Source: Streptomyces cavernae
Lineage (GTDB): Bacteria > Actinomycetota > Actinomycetes > Streptomycetales > Streptomycetaceae
Length of the DNA stretch: 64,000 nucleotides
Reading direction: 5' to 3'
Assembly (NCBI RefSeq): GCF_004023625.1
Contig: NZ_RPDJ01000008.1
Span: forward strand, 124,001 to 188,000
Position numbers and translations under genes: made by a program. A model generated the notes under the pieces. It saw only the letters and a list, made by a program, of their open reading frames with translations, was not told where the DNA came from and did no database searches. Below, one piece after another: positions 53,605 to 61,636 of this stretch; within the stretch, counting starts at the first letter, position 1, and the number at the start of each line of letters is the position of its first letter.

Positions 53605-55224
53605 GTGACCGTCACCGCAACCACCGTGGACGAGCCGGAGCGGCTCGAACCCCAGTCGAAGACAGATTCCCGCTGGATACAGCGGGTCCGCAGACTTGTT
53701 CCGGCCGCCACCGCCGCCTCCGCGGGCGTACTGCTGTACGTGAGTTTTCCGCCACGCACCCTGTGGTGGCTGGCCCTGCCCGCCTTCGCGGTCTTCGGCT
53801 GGACCCTGCGGGGGCGGAGCTGGAAGGCGGGCCTGGGTCTCGGCTACCTCTTCGGCCTGGGCTTCCTGCTTCCGCTGCTCGTCTGGACCGGTGTCGAGGT
53901 CGGACCGGTGCCCTGGCTGGCGCTCGTGGTGATCGAGGCGGTCTTCGTGGCACTGGTCGGCGCGGGCGTCGCCGCGGTGTCCCGGCTGCCCGCCTGGCCC
54001 CTGTGGGCCGCCGCCCTGTGGACCGCGGGCGAGGCCGCACGCGCGCGTGCCCCGTTCGGCGGCTTCCCCTGGGGCAAGATCGCGTTCGGGCAGGCGGACG
54101 GGATCTTCCTGCCGCTCGCCGCGCTGGGCGGCACCCCGGTCCTCGGGTTCGCGGTGGTGCTGTGCGGTTTCGGGCTCTGCGAGGTGGGGCGCCTCGGCAT
54201 CGAGCTGCGCCGCTCCCAGGCCGTACGACGCGGCGCCGCGGCGGCGGCCGTGCTCACGGTGACCGTGCCCGTCGTCGGGGCGTTCGCCGCGACGCCCCTG
54301 GTCAGCGACAAGGCCGAGGACGGCTACGCGACCGTGGCGGCGATCCAGGGCAATGTGCCCCGGGCGGGTCTGGACTTCAACGCACAGCGCCGGGCCGTCC
54401 TCGACTACCACGCGCGGGAGACCGAGCGGCTGGCGGCCGAGGTCAGGGCCGGCAAGGTGGCGAAGCCCGACTTCGTGCTGTGGCCGGAGAACTCCTCCGA
54501 CATCGACCCCTTCACCAATCCCGACGCCCGCGCCGTGATCAACCGCGCGGCCCGCGCGATCGGCGCGCCGATCTCGGTGGGCGGTGTCGTGGGGAAGGAC
54601 GGCAAGCTCTACAACGAGCAGATCCTGTGGGATCCCGAGAGCGGCCCCGGCCAGACCTACGACAAGCGCCAGATCCAGCCGTTCGGCGAGTTCCTCCCGC
54701 TGCGCTCGATGATCGGGGCCATCAACCCGGCCTGGACGGAGATGGCGCGCCAGGACTTCACCCGGGGCACCAAGCCGGGTGTGTTCAGCATGGACGGCGC
54801 CAAGGTCGGCCTCGCCACCTGCTACGAGGCCGCCTTCGACTGGGCCGTGCGGGACACCGTCACCGGCGGCGCCCAGATGATCTCCGTGCCCAGCAACAAC
54901 GCGACCTTCGACCGCAGCGAGATGACCTACCAGCAGCTCGCCATGTCCCGCATCCGCGCCGTCGAACACAGCCGCACGGTCACCGTCCCGGTGACCAGCG
55001 GGGTCAGCGCCATGATCATGCCGGACGGCAGGATCACCCAGCGGACCGGCATGTTCGTCGCGGACTCCCTCGTCCAGAAGGTGCCCCTGCGCTCCTCGCA
55101 GACCCCCGCAACCCGTATGGGCACCCTGCCCGAGGCGGCGTTGGTGCTGCTCGCGGCCGCCGGCCTCGGCTGGGCGGTGTCATCGGCCGTACGGACGCGG
55201 CGCACGGCCGGCGAGTCCGCCTGA
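53605..55224 (+). CDS. lnt: Apolipoprotein N-acyltransferase
   Basis: The 539-residue protein N-acylates the diacylglyceryl-cysteine of lipoproteins. The N-terminal half has six to seven membrane segments (about 30-235) including WWLALPAFAVFGWTLRG and PFGGFPWGKIAFGQ. The C-terminal half is a nitrilase domain with the triad E295 (LWPENSSD), K354 (YDKRQIQPFGEFLP) and C406 (LATCYEAAFDW). GTG 53605 is chosen since translation from 53467 would add a non-conserved tail. Streptomyces carry such Lnt paralogs even though they lack an outer membrane. Confidence 0.92.
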   Translation: MTVTATTVDEPERLEPQSKTDSRWIQRVRRLVPAATAASAGVLLYVSFPPRTLWWLALPAFAVFGWTLRGRSWKAGLGLGYLFGLGFLLPLLVWTGVEVGPVPWLALVVIEAVFVALVGAGVAAVSRLPAWPLWAAALWTAGEAARARAPFGGFPWGKIAFGQADGIFLPLAALGGTPVLGFAVVLCGFGLCEVGRLGIELRRSQAVRRGAAAAAVLTVTVPVVGAFAATPLVSDKAEDGYATVAAIQGNVPRAGLDFNAQRRAVLDYHARETERLAAEVRAGKVAKPDFVLWPENSSDIDPFTNPDARAVINRAARAIGAPISVGGVVGKDGKLYNEQILWDPESGPGQTYDKRQIQPFGEFLPLRSMIGAINPAWTEMARQDFTRGTKPGVFSMDGAKVGLATCYEAAFDWAVRDTVTGGAQMISVPSNNATFDRSEMTYQQLAMSRIRAVEHSRTVTVPVTSGVSAMIMPDGRITQRTGMFVADSLVQKVPLRSSQTPATRMGTLPEAALVLLAAAGLGWAVSSAVRTRRTAGESA

Positions 55225-55361
55225 CTCACCGCCGACTCACCGCTGACCCGACCGCCGACTCACCGCTCGCCTGGCCGACTCCGAGCGGTGACGCGGCCCG
55301 GTTCGGGTGATCTCCGCCCGCTTCCGCCGGGCGGACAGGTGAGGGCCGTTAGGGTCGGCGC

Positions 55362-55835
55362 ATGGCTACTCCTGACTTCATCCGTACGATCCGGGCCACC
55401 GCGGGCCACCAGTTGCTCTGGCTCCCCGGAGTCACCGCCATCGTCTTCGACGACGAGGGCAGAGTGCTCCTCGGGCGCCGGTCCGACACCGGCAGGTGGT
55501 CCGTGATCGGCGGCATCCCGGAGCCTGGGGAGCAGCCCGCGGTCTGCGCCGTACGGGAGGTGTACGAGGAGACCGCCGTACGGTGCGTCGCCGAACGCGT
55601 CGTGCTCGTGCAGGCGCTGGCGCCGGTGACGTACGAGAACGGCGACGTGTGCCAGTACATGGACATCACCTTCCGCTGCCGGGCCGTCGGCGGTGAGGCC
55701 CGGGTCAACGACGACGAGTCCCTCGAAGTGGGTTGGTTCGAGGTCGACGCGCTGCCCGAACTGCACGAGTTCGGGCTGTTCCGGATCAAGCAGGCCCTGT
55801 CCGACGCGCCCGCCTGGTTCGAACCGGCGGGCTGA
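55362..55835 (+). CDS. NUDIX hydrolase
   Basis: The 157-residue single-domain protein has a complete NUDIX box: GGIPEPGEQPAVCAVREVYE then ETAV, positioned about 52-75. It hydrolyses a nucleoside diphosphate linked to another group, using magnesium held by the REVYEE acidic residues. The N-terminus ATPDFIRTIRATAGHQLLWL is typical of a widespread Streptomyces group. Substrate unknown. Confidence 0.9.
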   Translation: MATPDFIRTIRATAGHQLLWLPGVTAIVFDDEGRVLLGRRSDTGRWSVIGGIPEPGEQPAVCAVREVYEETAVRCVAERVVLVQALAPVTYENGDVCQYMDITFRCRAVGGEARVNDDESLEVGWFEVDALPELHEFGLFRIKQALSDAPAWFEPAG

Positions 55836-55907
55836 CGCCGACCCACGCCGACCTGGGAGAAGTGCGAAGCCCGCTCCGGCCTAGGGCGGCCGGGGCGGGC
55901 GGAGACA

Positions 55908-55956
55908 AACTGGTGGCATTCCGAGGTGCTCCGACAACTGGTGGCATTCCGAGGTG
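55908..55956. repeat. 21-bp direct repeat, 28-bp period
   Basis: The 20-mer ACTGGTGGCATTCCGAGGTG plus one further A at its 5' side occurs at 55908-55928 and again at 55936-55956. The copies are exact. Paired direct repeats of this size may be operators or a duplicated insertion footprint. Confidence 0.75.
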
Positions 55957-56140
55957 GCTCCACATCGGCGGCCGGGTCGCTCCGCTGCCGGCCTCGGCGG
56001 CGGCCGTGCCGGTCACGTTCCTGGTCACTCGGGCGATCATGGTGTCCAGGGAGCGGCAGGTGGCCGAGTCGCGGGGGTGAGCGGGCCCCTCGTCGGCGCC
56101 CGGGATCGTTAGCGGTGCGGTGGACGGGAAACCCGTAGGA

Positions 56141-56180
56141 ACCCGAGTCCCGTAGTAGGGACCCGAGTCCCGTAGTACGG
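56141..56180. repeat. 20-bp tandem repeat upstream of ABM gene
   Basis: ACCCGAGTCCCGTAGTAGGG (56141-56160) is followed at once by a copy with one change (56161-56180), and a related ACCCGTAGGA precedes them. The second copy ends at the ribosome site of the gene at 56189. Confidence 0.8.
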
Positions 56181-56188
56181 AGTTCCTC

Positions 56189-56857
56189 ATGAGTCACGAC
56201 CAGCAGCGCGGGCGGCGCGACGGGGCGGGGGCGGTCGCTCTCGACCAAGGGGTGACCACGGTGTTCACCTGGCAGGTCGAGCCGGGCAGGGAAGAGGACT
56301 TCCAGCGCTGGGCGCAGAGCGGGGTGGACCTCGCCGCGGACTTCCCCGGGCACCAGGGCGTGACCTGGCTGCGCCCGCAGGGCCGCGGCGGGGTGTACCA
56401 CGGCGTGCTGCGCTTCGAGAGCCCGGAACGGATGCAGGAGTGGCTGGAACACCCCGAACGGATTGAGTGGATCGAGCGGGCCGACGGGATCGCCACGGAG
56501 ATCACCGAGCACCGGCAGCAGACCACAGGGATGGAGACCTGGTTCCAGCTGCCGGGGACCCAGGTCAAGGCCCCGCCACGGTGGAAGATGACGCTGGTGA
56601 CCGCACTCGGCGCCTACCCGGTGGCGCTGCTCATCAATGTGCTCCTCGTGCCCTACGCGCAGCCGCTTCCGGTATGGCTGCGCGCGGCCCTGTTCCCGCT
56701 CCTCGTCGCGCCCGTACTGACCTACGCGATCATGCCGTGGCTCAGCCGGCTGTTCCGCCGGTGGCTGTACTCGGACGTGCCCGGCCGAAGCCCCCGGTCC
56801 GGCACTCCCGGAGGCCGTCGCGCAGGCGGAACAGTCCGCGCCGGGCGTGGCTCTTGA
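56189..56857 (+). CDS. ABM-domain protein with C-terminal membrane segments
   Basis: The 222-residue protein has an antibiotic-biosynthesis-monooxygenase-type ferredoxin-like domain (about 20-115: TTVFTWQVEPGREEDFQRWA, HGVLRFESPERMQEWLEHPE), then two membrane segments (about 133-190: LVTALGAYPVALLINVLLVP and ALFPLLVAPVLTYAIMPWL). The arrangement is common for small Streptomyces membrane proteins of unknown function. The mRNA leader includes the 20-bp tandem repeat. It converges with the photolyase gene. Confidence 0.83.
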   Translation: MSHDQQRGRRDGAGAVALDQGVTTVFTWQVEPGREEDFQRWAQSGVDLAADFPGHQGVTWLRPQGRGGVYHGVLRFESPERMQEWLEHPERIEWIERADGIATEITEHRQQTTGMETWFQLPGTQVKAPPRWKMTLVTALGAYPVALLINVLLVPYAQPLPVWLRAALFPLLVAPVLTYAIMPWLSRLFRRWLYSDVPGRSPRSGTPGGRRAGGTVRAGRGS

Positions 56858-56902
56858 CCGTGCACCTCACCATGTACAGGGCACGGGTCCTGACGCTCGC
56901 TC

Positions 56903-58288
56903 CTACGCTTCCGGGCGCTCCCGGCCGAGTCCCCTCGCCCGTTTGAAGCGGGCCAGGCCTTCGGTGAGATCGACGACCGGCTCCGGGTACCGCGCCGCAC
57001 CGCCACGTGCCGAGCCGGCGAGCTTCCACGGTTCGTGCACGGCGGGCCCGTCGATGCCGGCGAGTTCGGGCACCCAGCGCCGCACGTAGGCGCCGTCCGG
57101 GTCGTAGCGCCTGGCCTGACGCACGGGGCTGAGCACCCGGTTGGGCCGGGTGTCCGTGCCCGTTCCGGCCACCCACTGCCAGTTGAGCTGGTTGTTGGCG
57201 ACATCGCCGTCCACCAGCAGATCCATGAAGTGCCGGGCGCCCAGACGCCAGTCGACGTACAGCGTCTTGGTGAGGAAACTCGCCGCCAGCAGGCGTCCGC
57301 GGTTGTGCATCCAGCCCTCCTGCCGCAGCTGCCGCATCGCCGCGTCGATCACCGGCACGCCGGTGCGGCCCTCCCGCCACGCGTCGATCTCCTCGCGCGC
57401 CTGATCCGGCTGCCGCCAGCGGTCGTGCTTGGTGCGGTAGTCCGCCCTGGCCGCGTCGGGCCGGGCGGCCAGCACCTGGTGGTGGAAGTCCCGCCAGACG
57501 AGCTGCCGTACGAACGCACCGGCGCCCGGTCCGCCCGCGTCGCGCACCCGGTGCGCGAGTTCGACGGGGGAGAGCGTGCCGAAGTGCAGGTGCGGGGAGA
57601 GCCGGGAGGTGGCGTCGGCCGACAGGTCGTCGCGCCCGTCCTCGTATCCGCCGAGCCCGTCGCGCAGCCAGGCCGCGAGCCGCTTCCGCGCCGCGCCCTC
57701 ACCGCCCTCGGCCAGCCCCGGCGAGACCCCCGGCACATCCGTGCGGGACGGCAGCGGCTCGGAACCCACACCGTCCGGGACCGGCACCCTCCGTGGCGCT
57801 TCCAGAACCTCCCGCAACGGCAGGCCCGACCAGCGGCGGTGGTACGGAGTGAAGACGGCGAAGTGGTCCGAGGACGCCGGGGCGACCGCGCCGGGTGCGA
57901 GGGCGTTGATCACCGAGTCGTGGACGTGCAGCCGGCATCCCACGGACTCCAGCGCGGCGCGCAGCCGCTCCTCGCGCCGCCGGGCGTAGCCGCTCACCCC
58001 GCCCGCCACGTGCAGCTCCGCGGCGCCCGTCTCCGCCACCACCTTGCCGACCTGCTCGACGACGTCACCGGAGCGCACGACCAGCCGGCCGCCGCGCCCC
58101 CGCAGCCCCGCGTCGAGATCCCCGAGGCAGTCGGCGAGGAACGCCCTCCGGTTGGGCGCCGCCTCGGGCATCCCGCAGTCCCGCACGAACAGCGGCACCA
58201 CCGCGTCCGCGCAGGCCAGCGCCGCCCGCAGCGGCGGATGGTCGTGCAGACGCAGGTCGGAGGTGAACAGGACGACCGCTGCACGCAT
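56903..58288 (-). CDS. phr: Deoxyribodipyrimidine photolyase (class I cryptochrome/photolyase)
   Basis: The 461-residue flavoprotein repairs cyclobutane pyrimidine dimers with blue light. The N-terminal antenna domain begins VVLFTSDLRLHDHPPLRAAL; the C-terminal FAD domain has LSPHLHFGTLSPVELAHRVR, VWRDFHHQVLAARP, RQEGWMHNRGRLLAASFLTK and DVANNQLNWQWVAGTGTDTR, where N and W residues bind FAD and the lesion. Length fits class I CPD photolyases. ATG 58288 gives M-RAAVVLFTSDLR. It is divergent from the VOC gene at 58468. Confidence 0.92.
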   Translation of the reverse strand: MRAAVVLFTSDLRLHDHPPLRAALACADAVVPLFVRDCGMPEAAPNRRAFLADCLGDLDAGLRGRGGRLVVRSGDVVEQVGKVVAETGAAELHVAGGVSGYARRREERLRAALESVGCRLHVHDSVINALAPGAVAPASSDHFAVFTPYHRRWSGLPLREVLEAPRRVPVPDGVGSEPLPSRTDVPGVSPGLAEGGEGAARKRLAAWLRDGLGGYEDGRDDLSADATSRLSPHLHFGTLSPVELAHRVRDAGGPGAGAFVRQLVWRDFHHQVLAARPDAARADYRTKHDRWRQPDQAREEIDAWREGRTGVPVIDAAMRQLRQEGWMHNRGRLLAASFLTKTLYVDWRLGARHFMDLLVDGDVANNQLNWQWVAGTGTDTRPNRVLSPVRQARRYDPDGAYVRRWVPELAGIDGPAVHEPWKLAGSARGGAARYPEPVVDLTEGLARFKRARGLGRERPEA

Positions 58289-58467
58289 GACGAGGCTCCC
58301 GGACGCGATGACGTACGACACCCGGTGCTTCCGCTCCGGCGGCCCCGGCGGATGCGCCCCGGGCCGAAACGGTCAGGATCGAAGAAGCCGCAGGCCCATG
58401 CCCCGCCCTAGCGTGGGAGGAGCCGGCGGAGAGCCGCCGGCCTTGTCGGCGCTTCGAGGAGTACGCC

Positions 58468-58815
58468 ATGACCGCAGGCTGCAAGACGATCATCTTCCCG
58501 GTGAAGGACGTCGACCGCGCGAAGGAGGTGTTCACCGCCCTGCTGGGCGTGGCACCCGAGGTGGACCAGCCCTACTACGTGGGCTTCAAGGCCGCGGGCC
58601 AGGACGTCGGCCTCGACCCCAACGGACACGACAAGGGGATGACCGGCCCCGTCGCCTACTGGCACGTCGACGACATCGGGGAGAGGCTCTCCGCACTGCA
58701 CGCCGCCGGCGCGGAGACCGTGCAGGACGTGCGGGACGTCGGGGGCGGCCGGCTGATCGCCACCGTCAGGGACGCGGACGGCAACGTCGTGGGCCTGCTG
58801 CAGGATCCTTCCTAG
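58468..58815 (+). CDS. VOC-family protein
   Basis: The 115-residue single VOC domain starts CKTIIFPVKDVDRAKEVFTA and ends GGGRLIATVRDADGNVVGLL. The GPVAYWHVDDIGERLSALHA segment is the second beta-alpha unit. The function is open; close relatives are annotated as glyoxalase-like. GAGGAG precedes ATG 58468. The stop codon lies within the first bases of the MITE-like inverted repeat. Confidence 0.87.
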   Translation: MTAGCKTIIFPVKDVDRAKEVFTALLGVAPEVDQPYYVGFKAAGQDVGLDPNGHDKGMTGPVAYWHVDDIGERLSALHAAGAETVQDVRDVGGGRLIATVRDADGNVVGLLQDPS

Positions 58816-59026
58816 TGCCCCGACAGGCAACGTTCGCCCCGTCGCGACGCCCGGCACTCCCCCAAGCTCTTCGAGCAGGGGGTACCCCCAGAGCACGCTC
58901 CCCCAAGCTCTCGACTTCTCCCCCCATTCTCGGCTGCGCTCGAGCGGGGGGGGACCCCCATGAGGAGGGGGGACCCCCGTGAGGCCGCTCCTTGACGGGC
59001 AAACGTTGCCTGCCGGCGCACCAGGC
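58811..59026. mobile_element. MITE-like element with 30-bp imperfect terminal inverted repeats
   Basis: The 30 bp at 58811-58840 and the inverted complement of 58997-59026 match at 25 of 30 positions, with the core GGCAACGTT shared. The 156-bp interior has no ORF but holds G- and C-run hairpins of the kind CCCCCAAGCTCTCG...GGGGGG, a sequence type I recall seeing in many Streptomyces intergenic regions. No target duplication is visible. It may be a non-autonomous transposon remnant or a large terminator/attenuator structure; the left end includes the VOC stop codon. Confidence 0.5.
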
Positions 59027-59154
59027 GGGCCGAACCTCGGCGCGCGGCAGTCGGCCCGGGTCCCGCGGTAGCGCGGGACCGCATACAGCGGTCAGTGGTA
59101 CGACAACCGGGCCCTGCCGGCGATGAACTGGTTCGGTCACCGCGGTGAGGCAAG

Positions 59155-59188
59155 GGGTGGGGCCGTCCGACCGGGGACGGCCCCACCC
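59155..59188. terminator. 14-bp perfect stem terminator
   Basis: GGGTGGGGCCGTCC (59155-59168) pairs exactly with 59175-59188 around a 6-base loop. It ends 6 bp from the acyl-CoA synthetase stop codon, so it serves that leftward gene and can also stop rightward transcripts. Confidence 0.85.
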
Positions 59189-59193
59189 TTCGC

Positions 59194-60714
59194 TCACCCG
59201 TTCCAGAACGGCTCCCGCAACTTGAACTTCTGCAGCTTCCCCGTCGCCGTGCGCGGTAGCGACTCGACGAAGTCGACCCGCTTCGGGCACTTGAAGCCCG
59301 CGAGCCGCGAACGGCAGTGCGCGGTCAGCTCCTCGGCGGTGAGCCCTGACGCGTCCGCCACGACAAGAGCGGTCACCAGCTCCCCCCACTTCTCGTCCGG
59401 GATGCCGATGACCGCCACCTCGCGCACCGCGGGGTGCGAGGTGATGACGTCCTCCACCTCGATGGAGGAGACGTTCTCGCCGCCGGAGATGATGACGTCC
59501 TTCTTGCGGTCGGAGATGACCAGGTAGCCCTCGTCGTCGACGTGTCCGCCGTCGCCGGTGTGGAACCAGCCGCCCTCCTGTGCCTCGGCGGTCTCCTCCG
59601 GTTGCTCCCAGTAGCCGTCCAGGTTGTGGTTGGAGGCGGTGAGCACCTCGCCCTCCGCGTCGGTCGTCACCCGGACCCCCAGGGCGGGCACGCCCGCGCG
59701 GCCGAGCTTGCGCGCGCGCTCGCTCCCGCTCAGGTCGTCCCACTCGGCACGGGACCGGTTCACCGTGACCAGCGGGGAGGTCTCGGTGAGACCGTAGATC
59801 TGGATGAACTCCCAGCCCAGTTCGCCCATCACACGCTCGATGGTGCGGGTGGGCGGGGGAGCGCCCGCGCAGACGATCCGCACCCGGTCGCGCCCCGGGA
59901 TCCCGCCGTCCCAGTCGGCCGCCGCGTCGAGGACGGCGTTCAGCACGGCGGGCGCGGCACACATCAGCGTCACGCCGTGATCGCGCACCCGGCGCAGGAT
60001 CTCGGCGCCGTCGATCTGCCGCAGCACGATGTGCCGGCCGCCCACGCCCGTCACGCCGAACGGCATGCCCCAGCCGTTGGCGTGGAACATCGGCAGGGTG
60101 TGCAGATACACGTCACGGTCGCTGATCGTGGTGTGCAGGCCGAACACCGTCGCGTTGAGCCACAGATTGCGGTGGGTGAGCTGGACTCCCTTGGGGCGGG
60201 CGGTCGTTCCGGACGTGTAGTTGATGCTCGCGGTCGCGCCCTCGTCCGGTGCGGTCCACGGCTCGGGGGCGGTGTCGTGCAGATAGAGCTCCTCGTCCCC
60301 CGTCCCGCCACCGAGCACGAACTTGTGTTTGACGTGCAGGGTGTCCAGCACGCCGGCGCACGCGGGATCCGCGTACACGACCGACGCGCCGGAGTGCCGG
60401 ACGATGTAGTCGATCTCCGGCGGGGTGAGCCGGAAGTTGACCGGCACCAGCACCCGGCCCCACCCGGAGACACCGAAGAACGAGGTCAGCAGCCGCGCCG
60501 AGTTCTGCGAGACGATCGCGACCCGGCCGCCCACGGGTACCCCGAGTCGGTCCAGCCGGGCGGCCTGCGCCCGGGCGAGCGCGGCCATGTCCCGGTAGGT
60601 GAGGCTTCCGAGGCCGGGGGCGGGCTGGTCGGGTTCGTCGACCACGGCCACGCGGTCCGGGTAGACCTGCTCGGCGCGGTCGAGAAAGTCACGGACGGTC
60701 AGCGGGTAGAACAT
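59194..60714 (-). CDS. AMP-binding acyl-CoA synthetase
   Basis: The 506-residue adenylate-forming enzyme activates a carboxylic acid with ATP and CoA. Seen are the P-loop YTSGTTARPKGV, the A5 motif QIYGLTETSPL, A7 GGWFHTGDGGHVDDEGYLVI, A8 DRKKDVIISGGENVSSIEVE and the A10 lysine in RTATGKLQKFKL. Length and sequence favour medium- to long-chain fatty acid ligases. ATG 60714 begins MFYPLTVRDFLDRAE. It is monocistronic with its own terminator. Confidence 0.92.
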   Translation of the reverse strand: MFYPLTVRDFLDRAEQVYPDRVAVVDEPDQPAPGLGSLTYRDMAALARAQAARLDRLGVPVGGRVAIVSQNSARLLTSFFGVSGWGRVLVPVNFRLTPPEIDYIVRHSGASVVYADPACAGVLDTLHVKHKFVLGGGTGDEELYLHDTAPEPWTAPDEGATASINYTSGTTARPKGVQLTHRNLWLNATVFGLHTTISDRDVYLHTLPMFHANGWGMPFGVTGVGGRHIVLRQIDGAEILRRVRDHGVTLMCAAPAVLNAVLDAAADWDGGIPGRDRVRIVCAGAPPPTRTIERVMGELGWEFIQIYGLTETSPLVTVNRSRAEWDDLSGSERARKLGRAGVPALGVRVTTDAEGEVLTASNHNLDGYWEQPEETAEAQEGGWFHTGDGGHVDDEGYLVISDRKKDVIISGGENVSSIEVEDVITSHPAVREVAVIGIPDEKWGELVTALVVADASGLTAEELTAHCRSRLAGFKCPKRVDFVESLPRTATGKLQKFKLREPFWNG

Positions 60715-60785
60715 GGCGGCTCCAAAGGCGGGCTGCGAGGCGGTTCAACCGAACCTGAGCATGCCTGCTCCCCGTAGCACCCGCC

Positions 60786-61030
60786 CGAAACGGGCGCGTC
60801 TGAATTGGACGCGCCGGAACCGGACGCGTCGGAACCGGACGCGTCGGAACCGGATACCCGCGGGACGGATGAGCCCGGAGGGAATGCATGCGAAACGGAT
60901 GCGCACGAAACGGGTGCGTCCTCCCAGAGGGGTGCGCCCGGAACGGACACGTCCGAAACGGATACGCCCTGAACGAATGCGCGAATGGTGGGTCCGGAAC
61001 GGAAGCGTCCGAAACGGACGCGCCCGAGAG
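60786..61030. repeat. Degenerate 15-bp repeats upstream of the FHA gene
   Basis: Units like GGACGCGTCGGAACC recur with a 15-bp (five-codon) period: three nearly exact copies at about 60809-60853, then increasingly diverged GAAACGGATGCGC-like copies to about 61030. All six frames give artefactual low-complexity pentapeptides such as RFRRV or SGSDA; none has a credible start or family, so I treat it as non-coding. It fills most of the 524-bp divergent space between the synthetase and FHA genes. Confidence 0.75.
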
Positions 61031-61238
61031 GTCCCTGCTCCGCTTCCTCCGCCGGGCCGGCCGCTCGCCCGGACGGTGCCCCCATCAGCCGGCTCGCCCC
61101 CAGGTGCCGACCCCGCACGCCGGCGCGCACTCTTCATACGGCCCGACTTTCCGGTAGGGGGCCGAGCCTGAAATAGTTGCCCACGATCTTCGACGTCCGC
61201 GGGCTCCCTGTGACGGGGACAACCCGGGACACAACTCA

Positions 61239-61592
61239 ATGGGGTATTCGGTGCTGGAACTCGTACTGGAACTGGACGGACAGACCTGGACGCTCGACGC
61301 GTACAAGGTCCATACCGTCGGGCGTGATCCGCAGGGCGACATCGTGATCGACGACGCCAGGGTCTCCTGGCGGCACGCCACGATCAGCTGGGCCGGACAC
61401 GGTTGGGTCATCGAGGACCAGCGCAGCACCAACGGCACGTTCGTGGAGGGCCGGAGGATCCACCACATCGAGATCGGTCCCGGCTCGGCCGTGCACCTCG
61501 GCAGCGCGACCGACGGCCCGTGCCTGAACGTCTCGGGCGGCGCCGACGCGGGGACCCCGCTGTGGGGTGGGGGGAACCCGAGCGGGTACTGA
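61239..61592 (+). CDS. Stand-alone FHA-domain protein
   Basis: The 117-residue protein is little more than a forkhead-associated domain, which binds phosphothreonine peptides. Signature residues are present: YKVHTVGRDPQGDIVI (GR), ARVSWRHATI (S and H) and DQRSTNGTFVEGRRI (STNGT). The short Gly-rich tail has no further domain. FHA proteins work with Ser/Thr kinases, none of which is adjacent. It is followed after 44 bp by the SMP-30-like gene, probably in one transcript. Confidence 0.88.
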   Translation: MGYSVLELVLELDGQTWTLDAYKVHTVGRDPQGDIVIDDARVSWRHATISWAGHGWVIEDQRSTNGTFVEGRRIHHIEIGPGSAVHLGSATDGPCLNVSGGADAGTPLWGGGNPSGY

Positions 61593-61636
61593 GCACCGTA
61601 CGTCGCACAGACCTTGCGGCATCGGAGGACCACACC

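Larger units (their letters stand above)
55836..56188. other. Intergenic region with two repeat pairs, no gene seen
   Basis: This 353-bp space has no ORF I can support. It contains a 21-bp direct repeat with 28-bp period (55908-55956) and a 20-bp tandem pair (56141-56180) just before the ABM-domain gene. Confidence 0.5.

Noticed and set aside
60699-61239. Pentapeptide-repeat protein from the 15-bp repeats
   Set aside because: No A(D/N)LxX pattern, no central Leu/Phe and no supported start.
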